DNA of 64,000 nt from Cryptomeria japonica. Its lineage: Eukaryota; Streptophyta; Pinopsida; Cupressales; Cupressaceae. The position numbers and the translations under genes were made by a program. Where the stretch lies: assembly GCF_030272615.1 (NCBI RefSeq), contig NC_081412.1, positions 543,448,335 through 543,512,334 on the forward strand, in the 5' to 3' direction. Numbering within the stretch: the first letter of the stretch is position 1; every line of letters starts with the position of its first letter. The notes under the pieces were generated by a model. The model was given only the letters and a program-made list of their open reading frames with translations, did no database searches and was not told where the DNA came from. Positions 13,366-25,172 of the stretch are shown piece by piece.

Positions 13366-13772
13366 GAAGAGGTTATGTACACAATCTCCCAATAGAAGGG
13401 TGATTTTAAGCATTACCTCTCCCCCCCTAGGACTAGTTAGGAAGAACTTCCTTAGAAAAAGGACTATTGGCCTCCACAGGATCAAAGAAAAAAATTGAAG
13501 CATAGACTCTAGACGACGTGGTGGTATCCTTAATGAAGAACTCTGCACTATAATTGAAAATTCACACAAGGGAAACTGCAAGATAGTGAAGAGAAATACA
13601 ATCTTGAAAAGTGGGAAAAATGGATCTTGGTTTGGGTTGGGTCAAGTTAGGTGGCTTCTCTAGAGGTTGACGAGATAGAAATCATATTAGGATTTGAAAA
13701 AGATCACACTCATGGAACTTCGTGTGTGAGTGATTGATTGCGGTGTTTCGGTAATGCATTCCAAATGGGTAA
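13366..13772 (+). repeat. Third, partial copy of the foldback arm (direct orientation)
   Basis: This loop segment repeats about 12885-13270 of the left arm in the same orientation (for example 'gggtgatttcaagcatt' versus 'gggtgattttaagcatt'). It is preceded at 13315-13345 by the TTATCCTGATGGCATTAAATT word of the 10.6/11.4-kb repeats. The structure is therefore arm, linker, partial arm, inverted arm. Confidence 0.7.
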
Positions 13773-13800
13773 TGTCTTGATTAAATACTTTTATCCTAAT

Positions 13801-14908
13801 GGCATGCAATTGTATCTATTTGGAATGCATTACCCAAACACTGCAATCGATCACTCACACACAAAGTTCCACAAGTGTGATCTTTTTCAAATCCTAATAT
13901 TATTTCTATCTCATCAACCTCTAGAGGAGCCACCTAACTTGGCCCCACCAAAACCAAGATCCATTCTTCCCACTTTTCAAGATTGTATTTCTCTTCACTA
14001 TCTTGCAGTTTCCCTCGTGAATTTTCAATTATAGTGCAGAGTTCTTCATGAAGGACACCACCACATTGTCTAGAGTCTATGCTTCAATTTTTTTCTTTGA
14101 TCCCATAGAGGCCAATAGTCCTCTGTTTGAGGAAGTGCTTCCTAAATAGTCATGGGGGGAAGAGGTAATGCTTGAAATTACCCTTATATTGGGAGATTGT
14201 GTACATAACCTCTTGGTCTTTTGAAAGCTGAAAATTAATTCGAGTCCACCAACTCTGGTTCCACACTATAGAAATTTCTGGATATTGACTTCCAAATATC
14301 CTTTGGTGCAAAAGCATCATTCTCATAATAGAAAATAGGTGCTCCTTGCATGAACACATTGATTTCCTCCAAAGTGTGGCCCAATAGGTTTCGCAGGAAC
14401 TCCAAAACCAATTAGTCCCTCCGAACATAAATTAGAGACGTCACATCAGACACTCCAGACATTGTTTGTTTGTATTGCATACTGTCTATCTATTTATCAC
14501 CCTTTAACACTTTCCTCTGCTTTTCTCCAATTTCTCTCTTCTAGGCAGCTGATGAGCTTGTTTCTGTGTAATTCAAGATAACGCCTGCTTGCTTTCTTTT
14601 AGGAAATTTGCTTGCACATTACTCTAAAGATTGTATGTTCTTCTTCTGTACAGATATAAATTTTAATTCACACTCAAATAATAATTAAATAAAATAAGCA
14701 TTTGTAAAGAAAATATTTAGTCATTCGATGTTACATATTATCTGATGGAAAGATCCTAGACAATTCTTGGAGAAAGGAAACATCATTGATAATTAATTTT
14801 TGCAAATAACACTAAATCAAATAAATAATAAATGTTTAATGCAATTTTTATAAATAGAACTCGTTCAATGCTTTCATTCACCGACGACAAAGTCGTTTGA
14901 TGCACATC
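13801..14908 (-). repeat. Right arm of the ~1.1-kb inverted repeat
   Basis: Reverse complement of 12179-13291. Its outer end lies about 10 bp from a perfect 16-bp palindrome (14918-14933). Foldback-type elements or an inverted duplication of one insertion would both give this layout. No transposase or clear target duplication was found. Confidence 0.8.
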
Positions 14909-15294
14909 ATCTCTCGCCATCGGAATTCCGATGACAACTAATGGAATGTCCAACAAGGATGTTGTATATCCGACGTCACTTCCATGTTGGATGGTCATCA
15001 AGGAGAAATCATAAAATCCATCGATATTTGTGGTGAGGGGTGCAAAAATAGCCACTGTTGGAGGATTTCATAACATCATCAAATGACCGATGCAAATGGC
15101 ATCATCAGGAAGCTCGATGATGAGTTTTTGGTGGTAAAGTTGGTCGAAAGTCCAAAGTTTGGTTCTCACAAATCCAAAAATTAGCCATCAAAAATTAGGC
15201 CCAAATGTACTAGTGGATTGACACTAAACAAACCATTATGTTCTTAGGCCGGAATCTACCCAAGCTGGAGAAAGCTCATCTAGCTACGAACCTT

Positions 15295-15306
15295 GCTCTG
15301 ATACCA
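15295..15306 (-). other. Primer-binding site (initiator Met-tRNA) of the minus-strand element
   Basis: The minus strand reads TGGTATCAGAGC, complementary to the 3' end of plant initiator Met-tRNA and the standard PBS of Ty1/copia elements. It follows the LTR end CTAACA by two bases. This fixes the element's orientation and the inner edge of its 5' LTR. Confidence 0.85.
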
Positions 15307-15308
15307 AT

Positions 15309-17542
15309 TGTTAGACACAATGCACCACTGAGAGGGGGAGGGGGTGAATCAGTGCTTCTCAAATCATTTACCTTTAGCAATCCTATGTGAGCATACTAGT
15401 TATTAGATCTAACTATGAACAGACTTACCAGTTAGTAAGGAGACTAACTCAAATGCAAACACTCACAAGGAGATATCACATAACACTAGCATATACGAGG
15501 AAAAGTAAAGATGGGAAAAGCCTTAGTGAGAAATGCTACTAGAATTTACTAGTCCAATCCAACGTCGCAATGAAAACACAGTTGCAAAGTTTAGGGCACC
15601 AACTTAAGGAGCACCAAACCCTAACTTTAGGGCACCAACCCAAGGAGCTACAACCGCTACTAGATTTTTGGACTACAACCCAAAGGAGCACCAACCCCTA
15701 TCTTTAGGGCACCAACCCAAGGAGCACCAACCCCTAACTTTAGGGCACCAACCCCTAACTTTAGGGCACCAACCCAAGGAGCTACAACCCCTCCACCATG
15801 CTACAACTCAGTGTTCACAATGTAAACTTCAATTACAAAATAAGTTATCTGGTTATAAGTGAATCTTGCAACCATTGCATATATCTTACTCTATCAGTGA
15901 GATACCATCTCTTCTTCACCGACTCACTTCTCTACTACTCTTCACCTATTGCTTCTTTGTTAGTAAGCCCTATCGGTACACCTCTCCTCTTCTTCATCTA
16001 TGTTGGTTCTCCACCTTAATCTTTTCTCTTCACCAGTATAACACTTTGACAGTTCTCTACATGCCTTCTCTGCAGCCTCCTTCACTTCTGCTCTATTGGT
16101 ATGAACACTACCGATTCTTCTCTCCTACTAGTTGAACGCTTCAACCAAGTTCTCCCTCACTCTCACTCACTTCTCAGATGCTCCTTAAGCACTTGGCTGA
16201 TTTTCTTATACATGCAGAAGTATCACACTTCATAGTAGCACAATGTTATTCTATCTAGTAGCAACAAACAATCTCTTTGGCCTTCATACTTATAGACTCA
16301 TTTTCTCGCCAAAGCCTAATTCAAAATCAAGGCAGTTAGGGTTTCCTCACCATCCTCGAGGAAAACCAAATCCAATCAGATCTTGCTCAATCTGATCTTC
16401 CTGATATCCATCTGCACAAGTCCGCCATCAACGTGCCTTCCAGACCACACCTTCCTTCTTCAACAACCTATAAACAATCTATCCACATACTTCTTGGTCA
16501 ATCACCATTAATGGCATGATGGGTTGCTTCAACTACTCTGATATGATTGATAAGTCTATCCTTGATCCTCTCTTGTCCATTTAATCTTGAGCCGCGCACT
16601 TCTCCAACTTCACATCAAGCTTCACAGTCTCCTTTTAAGTCATCACCTACCCGTCGGTGTACATTCCATATTTATCTAATGCAGGCTCACCACCTTGATT
16701 CCATGTGGCATCCAAGTCAACCAGCTCTACCACCTTGACTCTTCATGTTGGTCCACATAGGATCACTGAGGAAATCTTCTACCAGTTCCTCCTTTCTTCG
16801 GGTTTGCTAACCCTACTGGTCTCACTCATTGTACCAGTTACCTCATCATGTCTTCCCTCATATTGAATTATCAATGGAACTCCTTGATGAGTCATCAGAC
16901 ATGTCCATCCAACGCATGCTCATTCCCACAAAGTGGGGAGTCTTCTACATTTGCACCTTGTCGATATCACTGGTAAAAATACATACTGGTAAGCTCTCTT
17001 GATGGCGTAAGTCATCAACCTTCACCAAAATCTACCTTCAGTCAGGTTAGATTCCTCTATTTGCATCAACTTAGCCTTGCCTTCTTGATCAGCTCGGACA
17101 TTATCTCAGCTGGTTTGTCAAAGTGACAAACACATCACATTCCTTCTATACTGGCATCTGAACATGCCTTCTCTCTCGATCCATTGCATAACCCCAATCT
17201 CATGCACCTAAGGCATTCCCTCAATTCACTAGTAGATCCGGTGTTAACCTTCAAGTACTTGCCTCTACCTCTTCACTCTTATATCACCAACTATAATGCA
17301 CATAATGCATAATAGGAGATAAGCTCCACTTACCGGTGGAGTGACACCTTGTCTTCTGCATCCTGTAATGTTCTTCAAGTGACTCCTGAGGTCATCTTCC
17401 TTACCTTACCAATAATCTGCAACACAAGGTGATATCCAAGATATCACCTCCTGCATCATCCATAGCAGTGTTGCACATACATCTCTTCTACCGATGGTCA
17501 TCCCATACCGGTTGACATGAATGAAAAACAATGCCAAGAATA
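15309..17542 (-). repeat. 5' LTR of the minus-strand copia-like element
   Basis: Bounded by the PBS at 15295-15306 and by the outer end matching the 3' LTR copy (17010-17542 corresponds to 1-533). On the plus strand it begins TGTTAGACAC, so on the element's strand it ends GTGTCTAACA. About 2.23 kb long, large for a copia LTR. It includes the tandem array at 15588-15794. Open frames inside (for example 15866-16135 and 16547-16738) are Ser/Pro/Leu-rich without domains and are not considered genes. Confidence 0.75.
15588..15794 (+). repeat. Short-period tandem repeat inside the LTR
   Basis: About six imperfect units built from 'tttagggcaccaaccc' and 'aaggagcaccaaccc'/'aaggagctacaaccc' blocks with periods of roughly 17-36 bp. 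One frame gives a repetitive His-Gln-Pro-rich peptide (15668-15862) that is a by-product of the array. Confidence 0.75.
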
Positions 17543-20500
17543 TTTTAGCTATATATAATTTTTTGATAGTCATACCTTTGCATACTTTGTGTATATTGAA
17601 CAAGATGCATCCAATCTTTGAAACTATAATAGGGTCTAACATACTTCATCAATTCATTAACTTTTTCGTAACAAACCTTTATGTTGTCCATACAAAATAG
17701 GCCCAAACCATGTAATGACAATGGTTATATGTGATATATCCTTTGACACAAAAATCAGTGTTTATTGGAGGAAGTTCCTCGAGTACCCATTGTTTTTGTA
17801 GATGTTTGTACCTTAAGGGCACCTTGACGTCCCCTATGCTCTCATCATCGTAAGAAAATGACCCCCCTTCAGCAAGAAAAAATTCCATGCGTTTATGAAA
17901 TTTTCTTCTAATATTTTGACCTCTAGTTGATCTCCCTCTTTTAGACCTGCTACATGTCTCTCTTTCCTCTTCTCTTCCCAAATTTCCCTCACTCAAGGAA
18001 GACAGATCTAACAAATACCTATTTCATGGTACTTGCACTCCATATATTGGATCAAAGTTGTAAGGCCATTGTGCCCTTTTTTGTCATGTCTAGACCAACT
18101 AGGTCTTGAATAGGTCAACACTGGTCAACACCTCCAGAGTTGGCTAAAAGTGATGAAATTGATGTAATTCATGGTTTTATGTCATATTTAGCATGTTTGA
18201 GGAGTCCTAGGTTGATAGGAAATCATTTGGTTGAAAATTGCAAAAGTTGTCAAAATTGCTCAAAAGCTGAAAATGAGCAACTTTGCAATTTTGGTGCAAA
18301 AAGTAGCATTTTATTTCCCAAACAACCAACTAATTAGAAAGTTGGTTAAAATAGTTGGCAAGGGTATGTAATGACTATATAAATCCTCTTTGGGTTGAAG
18401 GTGTAAGTTGGTTTGTCTCTAATTGTGGCCCAAACTACTACTTAGTCTAATCCACAAAATGTTAATCCATTATTTCTAATATACTATTATTATTTCTATT
18501 ATAGTATTATTATTTCTAATATACTATTATTATTATCTCTAATATACAAATGTGTATTTAATGCTAGCCCATGTGAAAGGATAGTGCAATAGTCTGGTGG
18601 ATGCGAGGAATGATGTTTCGTGTGTTAATGCATTTAAAGCCTTTAATTCAAATGGCCAATGTTAATGCATTTAAAGCCTTGGGATTATTTGCGGTTGTCA
18701 CTTTTGTTTTCTTGCTCAAAGCTGCAAGTGCAAGGTGGTTTTGGTCAGTGTAGAATGGAAACAAATTTTAAATTCTTGACTAACAATAAATTGGTGCCAT
18801 TTTCGGGCAAGATAACAGATAGGAGGATGAAAGCTCTTTTCCTTTTCAAAGACTAACGTCTATATGAAGTAGTTAAAATGCTTCTTGGGGAATATTTTGT
18901 TCATGTGAGTCACTGATATCAGACTAACATAGAAGTGTACTCTTTGATTTCTACTTGGGGGTTACAATTTGAGGAAGAAGTGGAGAAGTTGAAGAGGGCT
19001 TTGAGAACTTTGATTGATTCAGACTACCTGTTGAATTTGGACGATATCTGCGAACGAGCAATTCTGGGTGTGGGCATTAGGACCTCTACAAGATAGGATG
19101 TATTGGTTGCACCATTATGTTTTATCTAATGGCAAGAGGATGGCTTGAAGGATCATTGTAGGGACTTGGCTCATCTTGGGTGGGAAGAATTCAAAACCTT
19201 TGCCAATTTGATGAGGACAAAGTAGATTATGCGGGATTTGTACGAGGTGGCAAGAGCAGAGGTGAGTTGGGAGCTATGACCAAGGCAGAGGATGGCACAA
19301 GCAATGAAGTCCCTCTCTGACTTGATCAATGATCGAGCATACAAGCCACTTATGGGTTAATTGTTGTGCCTGGTTTGGATTGTAGTTTTTTTAGTCTGGT
19401 TCCTTCTTTGATAGAATGTTATTTCATGTCTTTGGTGTCTAGGAATTAGTCCCCAACTCTGTAAATTCGAGCTAATGTCATGGACTCTAATTTTGTATTT
19501 TTGGTTGTGGGGATAATGGGAATTTTTTTGTATGCCATGTGGGTTTCTGCATCTAGTTTGAATAGGCGGTTTTGTAGAAGTATTTTCTGGGTGGTAGGGC
19601 TGACTGGTGGTTTTATTAAAACACTTTTATTTGGTTCAAATGTACTTGTTTTCCTATTAAATAATATAAATACCAATTATCGATAAAAAAAAAAGCATAT
19701 GTTATACCAGAAAAATTACTTCTCCTACAATAGAAAGCTAATTAATAACAATATTGTAAAAAATATGAGCTCAAATATTTAAAACTTTATCAAGATGGCA
19801 AGTTTGAATGTAATTTCTAAATGTGGGGAAAATCACTTAAAATCATTGTCCCTTGGTCAATTTTCCCTTTCTCAGTGCCCTCAACTCTTTCTCTGGCTTT
19901 CCTCCTGCCAAATGGTTCCTAGTCTTCCTCCTCGTCTCAACAGCCTTGCAACACTCATCTAATGAAGTCTTGCAACTCTCTAATCAGGGGCAAGATGTAG
20001 TGGTTCTCGTTGTAACTATCCAGTTAGGGTCTCAGTCCAGTATGCTATGTCGTGCTCTTGCACACACGTAGTCAAAATTCAAAATACATAGTTTATATAT
20101 ATGCTATGTAAACATATAATTTATTTTATTTTCTATAAAATATAATTTTTGTATGGTGGCTTGTAGATCTTATATAGTTGTCTTTCTCTTTCTTTATAAT
20201 TATTGATGGTTTATATTCTACGATATGATTGAATATTATGTACAATCCTAGTGGTTGTTAAAAAGGCTTATGATATGTGATGTTTAATTATGATATATAT
20301 TTAAGAATCGGTGATTTGAATACTTATCCTTGTGCATAACTATCATTGAGAAACACTTTATATATATATTGGGATAGCTTACCCGATCTAACAAGTCAAT
20401 GATAAACATCAACATCAAGATAGCATTATCGAACATGAGGTGTTAACACCTATCAGAATAACCAATAAAAGTGGAATGACAATTCTTTGGGATTTACATA

Positions 20501-21200
20501 GAACAAGCTATTCAGATAATGTTCCATTGGTTTAATTATACCAAACACAACACTTGAGATGTCTATCGGAATGACTACCAAAGACGAAGAAGCATAATTT
20601 TTTAATGCTGATAGAGTAAACTATTCTGACATGTGTATTTCAGAATATGTTATACCAATACAAGTTCTATCAAAATCACATACAAGATCAGGATAGGGCT
20701 AGAAGGCTATCCAAATGATGTGAGTTATCTTGAATAAAGAAAACAAGAGGAACTTTATCTATAGCGACACATTTGTTAGAATGGCACCAAACTTAGAGGC
20801 ATCGACAAAAATGAGTTAAGTCGATGTCACACGTACACAACACAATTCAAATTTTTAAAATACTACTCCATTGATTAGTAGGTTGAAACATTTATTGTTG
20901 CATGAATGACATTCTTTGAGAATACATTTAGGAAAGTTTTTCACACCAGAGTTGTAAACATGTAGGGATGAAATTAGAGTGGGTTTAGAAGAACAATAAC
21001 AATGAACAAACAAGTAATTATCTCGAGCAATTCCTCAGTGATTTCCTCAAGAAATTAGTCGAATTGCCTATAAAATGGAAAGTTATAGTATTGTCAAGAA
21101 GAGGTAGAGAGGGGAAACTAGTAAGGGTAAAGGGAAGAAGTAGAAAACTGATGAGGCAAACATAGAAACTCAGGTAGAGGAGAAAAAACTAAGCTAGGAC
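17543..21200. other. No confident gene; decayed sequence flanking the minus-strand element
   Basis: A minus-strand stretch 17551-17715 has a faint lipase-like pattern (see findings). A 111-residue minus-strand frame at 17679-18014 is Arg/Glu-rich with no known domain. 18950-19360 looks like a broken coding region (Glu/Lys/Leu-rich in the plus frame) but is not identifiable. A short A-tract follows at 19685-19694. Confidence 0.35.
18478..18552 (+). repeat. Simple AT-rich tandem repeat (TATTATTTCTAATATAC units)
   Basis: Several imperfect repeats of 'tattatttctaatatac' with embedded TAT triplets. A minisatellite-like run without coding potential. Confidence 0.7.
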
Positions 21201-22215
21201 ATGTTAGACCAATTGACTAGTTCTACCCCTAAACCTAAGAGGTCTTCACAATGGAAAATAGAAGACAATTATAACAATGTGGGAGATGTGTATACAACTA
21301 TTAGGGGTTATGATTTTTTTTTATTCTATTACCATAGGGGTGACAGTCCTGAGCTAATTTGCAACTCGTGGAGATTAGGCTTGGGAAAACTAGATGTTTT
21401 GAATATTTACATTAATGTGGATATACTAAAATTGTTCGCACAAAACTATGACCCCATGAAGAGGGAAATTTGCAGTGGAGATGGGAAGCCCTATTTTTAT
21501 GTGTCAAGAGATGTAATTTCTGAAGTCTTTGATTTTCTTGGGATTTATGAATATCCCATTATTCTTGAGGATTTGTTGAAGGAATACCGAAGGTTAAACA
21601 CCACCTATATAGGATGGAGACTACCTCTTCATATGATCGGTCTTGATGCACCATTGGATGTAGAGGAGAGACTTTACTTTCATGTGAATTTGTTCAAAAA
21701 TTTCTTGAAGTATACCTATTACTCAGCTGGCCAGGTCCTGGGGTTGAACACCCTAGATTTCATGAAGATTGAATCCATGGTCATTGCAGCAGATGTTCAA
21801 AGATGGAATGCTAGAGAATTTGACTATGCTACATTTGTAGCAAGACAACTTGATATAGGGATCACTGCCATCAATAAGGATTCTTCCAAAATCTAGTTTC
21901 CCCATTATTCTCTATTAATGCATATAGTATTATTCTATGGTCAAGAGCTTGGTTTGTGGCCTGAGGAGATGAGATTAAAGCAATTTGATGATGACAATCA
22001 ACCTTTTCCAGTACAATTATGGACTTTGATATGGGATTGCAAATTTATGAGATCTAGTTATATTCATTTTGAAGAGTTCTTGTAAAAAGTTTATACAGGT
22101 TCTATGATCACCCGTGCAATTTTGCACTTTCAAAAGAAGTTAAGAAAATTCTGAGGCCTGCAGACTTTGGGGGGCCTGAGATAGTTTAGCATAATTGGGG
22201 TGACTGGTACTATTT
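21201..22215 (+). pseudogene. Gag-like retroelement protein, 5' half (split by insertion)
   Basis: A 231-residue open frame starting at 21201, continuing in the same frame past a stop at 21894 with further breaks to 22215. It has no known catalytic motif. Visible pattern: IRGYDFF near residue 34, NSWRLGLGKL near 55-64, NVDILKLFAQNYDP near 72-85, then ISEVFDFLG. The order LGKL..N..[VI][FY]..VD[IL]LK...YDP is shared with the frame at 63129-64000, so both belong to one repeated family. It is cut at 22215 by the 22216-29837 element and resumes at 29843. Probably the gag-like structural protein of a pol-less retroelement; that role is inference. Confidence 0.55.
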
Positions 22216-22216
22216 T
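22212..22216 (+). other. 5-bp target-site duplication, left copy
   Basis: ATTTT here matches ATTTT at 29838-29842 on the far side of the inserted element (the last T overlaps the LTR's first base). Five bases is the usual Ty1/copia duplication length. The sequence is low-complexity, so the support comes from the frame restoration described in the findings. Confidence 0.55.
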
Positions 22217-23346
22217 GTTGTTATATTGATGATGCTTAAGTTGTGATTGTCATTGATGGGCACGCACTTATTTTATGTATGAGTTATTCTCAACCAGTAA
22301 TATGTGTTATATTGTTCAAACTGGTATTATATGTCATTGTATGTATAGTCTTTGTTTGTAGAAAACTATCAGTGTTTTGCAGAAAAAGCTTACTAGTCAA
22401 AGCATGACCGAAGACCTCAAGCAGTATGAAGATCTCAAGTGGATCAAAGACCCCTAGCGACTATTAATCTTTTTTATTGGAACACTATGTTCCAGTTTAC
22501 CAATCTTTATTTGTTAACTTGTAATAGGTATACTGTGTTAAACCGGTATAATTTTAAATTGTGATGAATTATCATCCACCAATACTTGGGCAGTGTTTCT
22601 GTGCCGTGTTACCAAATGTATCTAGATTCTTTGAACCTAGGAAATTGTAATCCAATCTCATTGGACTGACATGAAATCAGCTTCCTATTTAAGGACATCA
22701 TGTCTAGGGTTTTTGTGTGTGTGTGTGTATGTGTGCTGAAGAAGTGAAGTTGATATAGAAGCATCATGCGATAGAGATTGATCATGCAAAGGATAGAAGA
22801 GTGAAGTAATGTTGCAATGCACTAACAGAGAGTAGTCAAGGATCTAATCAAGCATTCTCTGCTACTTTCTAGATCATTCACTTATTGATTACTAATCTCT
22901 TCGACAAGTATGAAACCCTTAACTGGGTAGGCCTAGTCAAGCCTTTTGTAAATAATCTAGCAAGGTGGTTCACAGTTGTGTATCTGAAATCCTCTAACAT
23001 GGTAGTATTTAACAGGACTTATCTCCTAAAAAAGATATGGTTTCCTAAAAAATATGTTCTGGTGAAGAACATTGTAAGGCCTTAACCGGTCTAGTTACTA
23101 TTCTCCGGATAGTTGACTTGTGAGTTTTACTCACTGTGGTTTTTCCCATTTGGGTTTCCATGTCAAAATAATTTGTGTCATGGTGATTGTGCTTCTGTGG
23201 GTGGATGCTCTATTTTCTATTTGTTTTTTATTTTATTTTAACCGGTTTGTTGTTTAATCTACTCTACCGGTCTGCAATAAAATTGCTTAAGAGTTTGGTT
23301 AATGTTTTGGGCATATGAATTCACCCCCCCCTCTTAGTATTCATCA
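22216..23346 (+). repeat. 5' LTR of the plus-strand element
   Basis: 1131 bp, starting TGTTG and ending ATTCATCA, and repeated at 28717-29837. It is followed by AT and the PBS. It carries a GT dinucleotide expansion at 22714-22736 that is much shorter in the 3' copy. A TATA-like CTATTTAAGG sits at 22686-22695. Confidence 0.85.
22686..22695 (+). promoter_or_regulatory. TATA-like element in the 5' LTR
   Basis: CTATTTAAGG is conserved at the equivalent place in the 3' LTR (29161-29170), within a better conserved stretch. Its placement in mid-LTR suits a pol II core promoter of a retroelement. This is a sequence resemblance only. Confidence 0.35.
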
Positions 23347-23348
23347 AT

Positions 23349-23361
23349 TAGTTTCAGAGCC
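23349..23361 (+). other. Primer-binding site of the plus-strand element
   Basis: TAGTTTCAGAGCC matches the initiator Met-tRNA PBS TGGTATCAGAGCC at 11 of 13 positions and sits two bases after the LTR end, the same spacing as at 15295-15306. Confidence 0.7.
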
Positions 23362-23396
23362 AACCTTTCTATAAGTCTAACCACATAAAAGCAGAT

Positions 23397-24690
23397 ATGA
23401 GGGAATACAACATGAGGGAACTCACTCACCATTTGGCTGAATCTGAGAGAGCCTATGATGAACTTAAGGTCAAGTATAAAGCCTCTTTAGCCAAAAGAAG
23501 AGAGCTTGTTGAGAAAATGATGGATATTACCAAGAACAACTCTTTTGATGAAGCAGACATGGATGCCCTAGTCAAAGAAGTAGAGAAATTGAATGAGTCA
23601 AAAACTAACCTAGGGAGGGAGTTGGAAGGACTCACTATCAGGATGAGTCAGGAGCTAGAAAACAGAAGAAAAGCTGAAGATCTAGTGATGGACAAGGAGC
23701 ACGAGATCTATAAGTTGAAACAAGAAATTGGTACCATTACCTCTTATCTGCAAGAGGGTAAGGAAGAGAAAGAATAACTGCAACCAGACCTCAATGCAAC
23801 CATTTCTTAGAATGAAACCTTGATGAAAACCAATGATGCTCTTTCCAAGGAACTTGCTGAGATGAAGGAGATACTTGCAAAGTTCAACCGGAGTGCTGTG
23901 AAGTTGGACCAAAAGATGGAATCAATGAAGCCATCAAAGGATATGTCTGGACTTGGTTTCTTTGCATATGAGGAAGGTGAAACCTCTGGAACCAAGGTTG
24001 GTGCATCAAAGGAGAAATCGACACCTAAGGTCAACCGAAGCAAAGGTATTACAAAGTTTAAACTTTTATGCTCTAACTGCTATAAGGAAGGACATACTGC
24101 CAATGTGTGTAGGAGTAAGACTTACAATAATTTTCCCTACATGCAAAACAATGTGTACAACCACAATACTAGAACCGATAGATTTAATGGTCATTGTTAT
24201 GTATGCAACAAGTTTGGGTATAGATCTTTTGAGGGCAAATCAATTATGAACAGTCCTGGAAGTTATGCACCAAGATCTAAAAAAGTTGTCCCGAAACCTC
24301 CTATGAACCAAAACCCAAACCGGTATAGAACCTATGACCACTGGTTAAAATGTTATGGAGTGACAAATAGTTAGAGAGCAACTTGTTTGATCTATCATGG
24401 TAGTAGCCACACTACTGCAACATGCAGGAGGAAGAATGGAAATGTGAACACCGGACCATGGAGAGCACCTAGTATGGTATGCTATCATTCTAACAAACCG
24501 GGACATATTGCCAGAACATGTAGAATGAGAAAGAATCCATCAGGAGACATACCGGTTGACTGAAAAGGAAAGATCAATTTTGAAACCGTTCAAGCTGATA
24601 TGGATAAAATTTGGAAGAAGAAGTCTGAAGAGAAGCCACAAGATGTACTAGTTTCCGCACCCAGTGTGGAGACCCCTCTATCGACAAATT
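23397..24690 (+). pseudogene. Copia gag: coiled coil plus zinc knuckles
   Basis: Two main frames (23397-23777 and 23820-24374) plus a continuation to about 24690 make one broken gag. The first 125 residues are a long Glu/Lys/Leu coiled coil. A KMESMKPSKDMSGLGF block resembles the segment that precedes the knuckles in plant copia Gag. CSNCYKEGHTANVC (about 24070) is a full CX2CX4HX4C zinc knuckle. Three related but degenerate copies follow: CYVCNKFGYRSFE (24198), CLIYHGSSHTTATC (about 24388) and CYHSNKPGHIARTC (about 24481). Gag packages element RNA. The N-terminal UBN2 region is missing, since only 50 bp separate the LTR and this coiled coil. Internal stops make it non-functional as it stands. 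Confidence 0.7.
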
Positions 24691-25172
24691 AAGCTTCAAA
24701 AAGCTTAAGGGGGAATTTTTCGGTAACAATATTTCGGATCCCAGGTGTATATCAGTAAAGTGTTTTCATCGATATTGGTTACCTATCAACGGAAAAAAGA
24801 AATGAAGTGGTAAAGTTAGGGTTTGTACCCTATCGGTGATGCATTTATTATGGTAGGTAGGAGCATGTTTAAAAGTGGCTTTTGTCATCATTTTTACTCA
24901 CCTATTTTCAAAAGAGAATTTTTATAGCCTGAGCAGCAAAACAAGAGCGATCAATCTTGCATTTGAAAGAATCCAGAAAGAAATATTGGACAAGATTTTG
25001 CAACCATTTCAAGTTATTTAGAGTGGAGGTCAGAGTGGTAAAACAAGCTTTTGGAGAAGTGTGTTGTGTTTGACATCAATGAACCCTAGTTGAAATTTGA
25101 CATCGGCAAACCCTATTTTAGAGTGAAAAGGTATTCTTCATCGAAACACTCATCATTCAAAATTATTTATAC
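24691..25172 (+). other. Non-coding spacer between the two frames of the plus-strand element
   Basis: It begins with a purine-rich AAGCTTAAGGGGGAATTTTT (24697-24716) that resembles a polypurine tract, though no LTR follows it. This may mark an old recombination between two element types. No gene is seen. Confidence 0.4.

Noticed and set aside
13053-14034. Two similar open frames on opposite strands (13053-13283 minus and 13738-14034 plus)
   Set aside because: They are the same sequence in the two arms of the inverted repeat; no domain, so not treated as genes.
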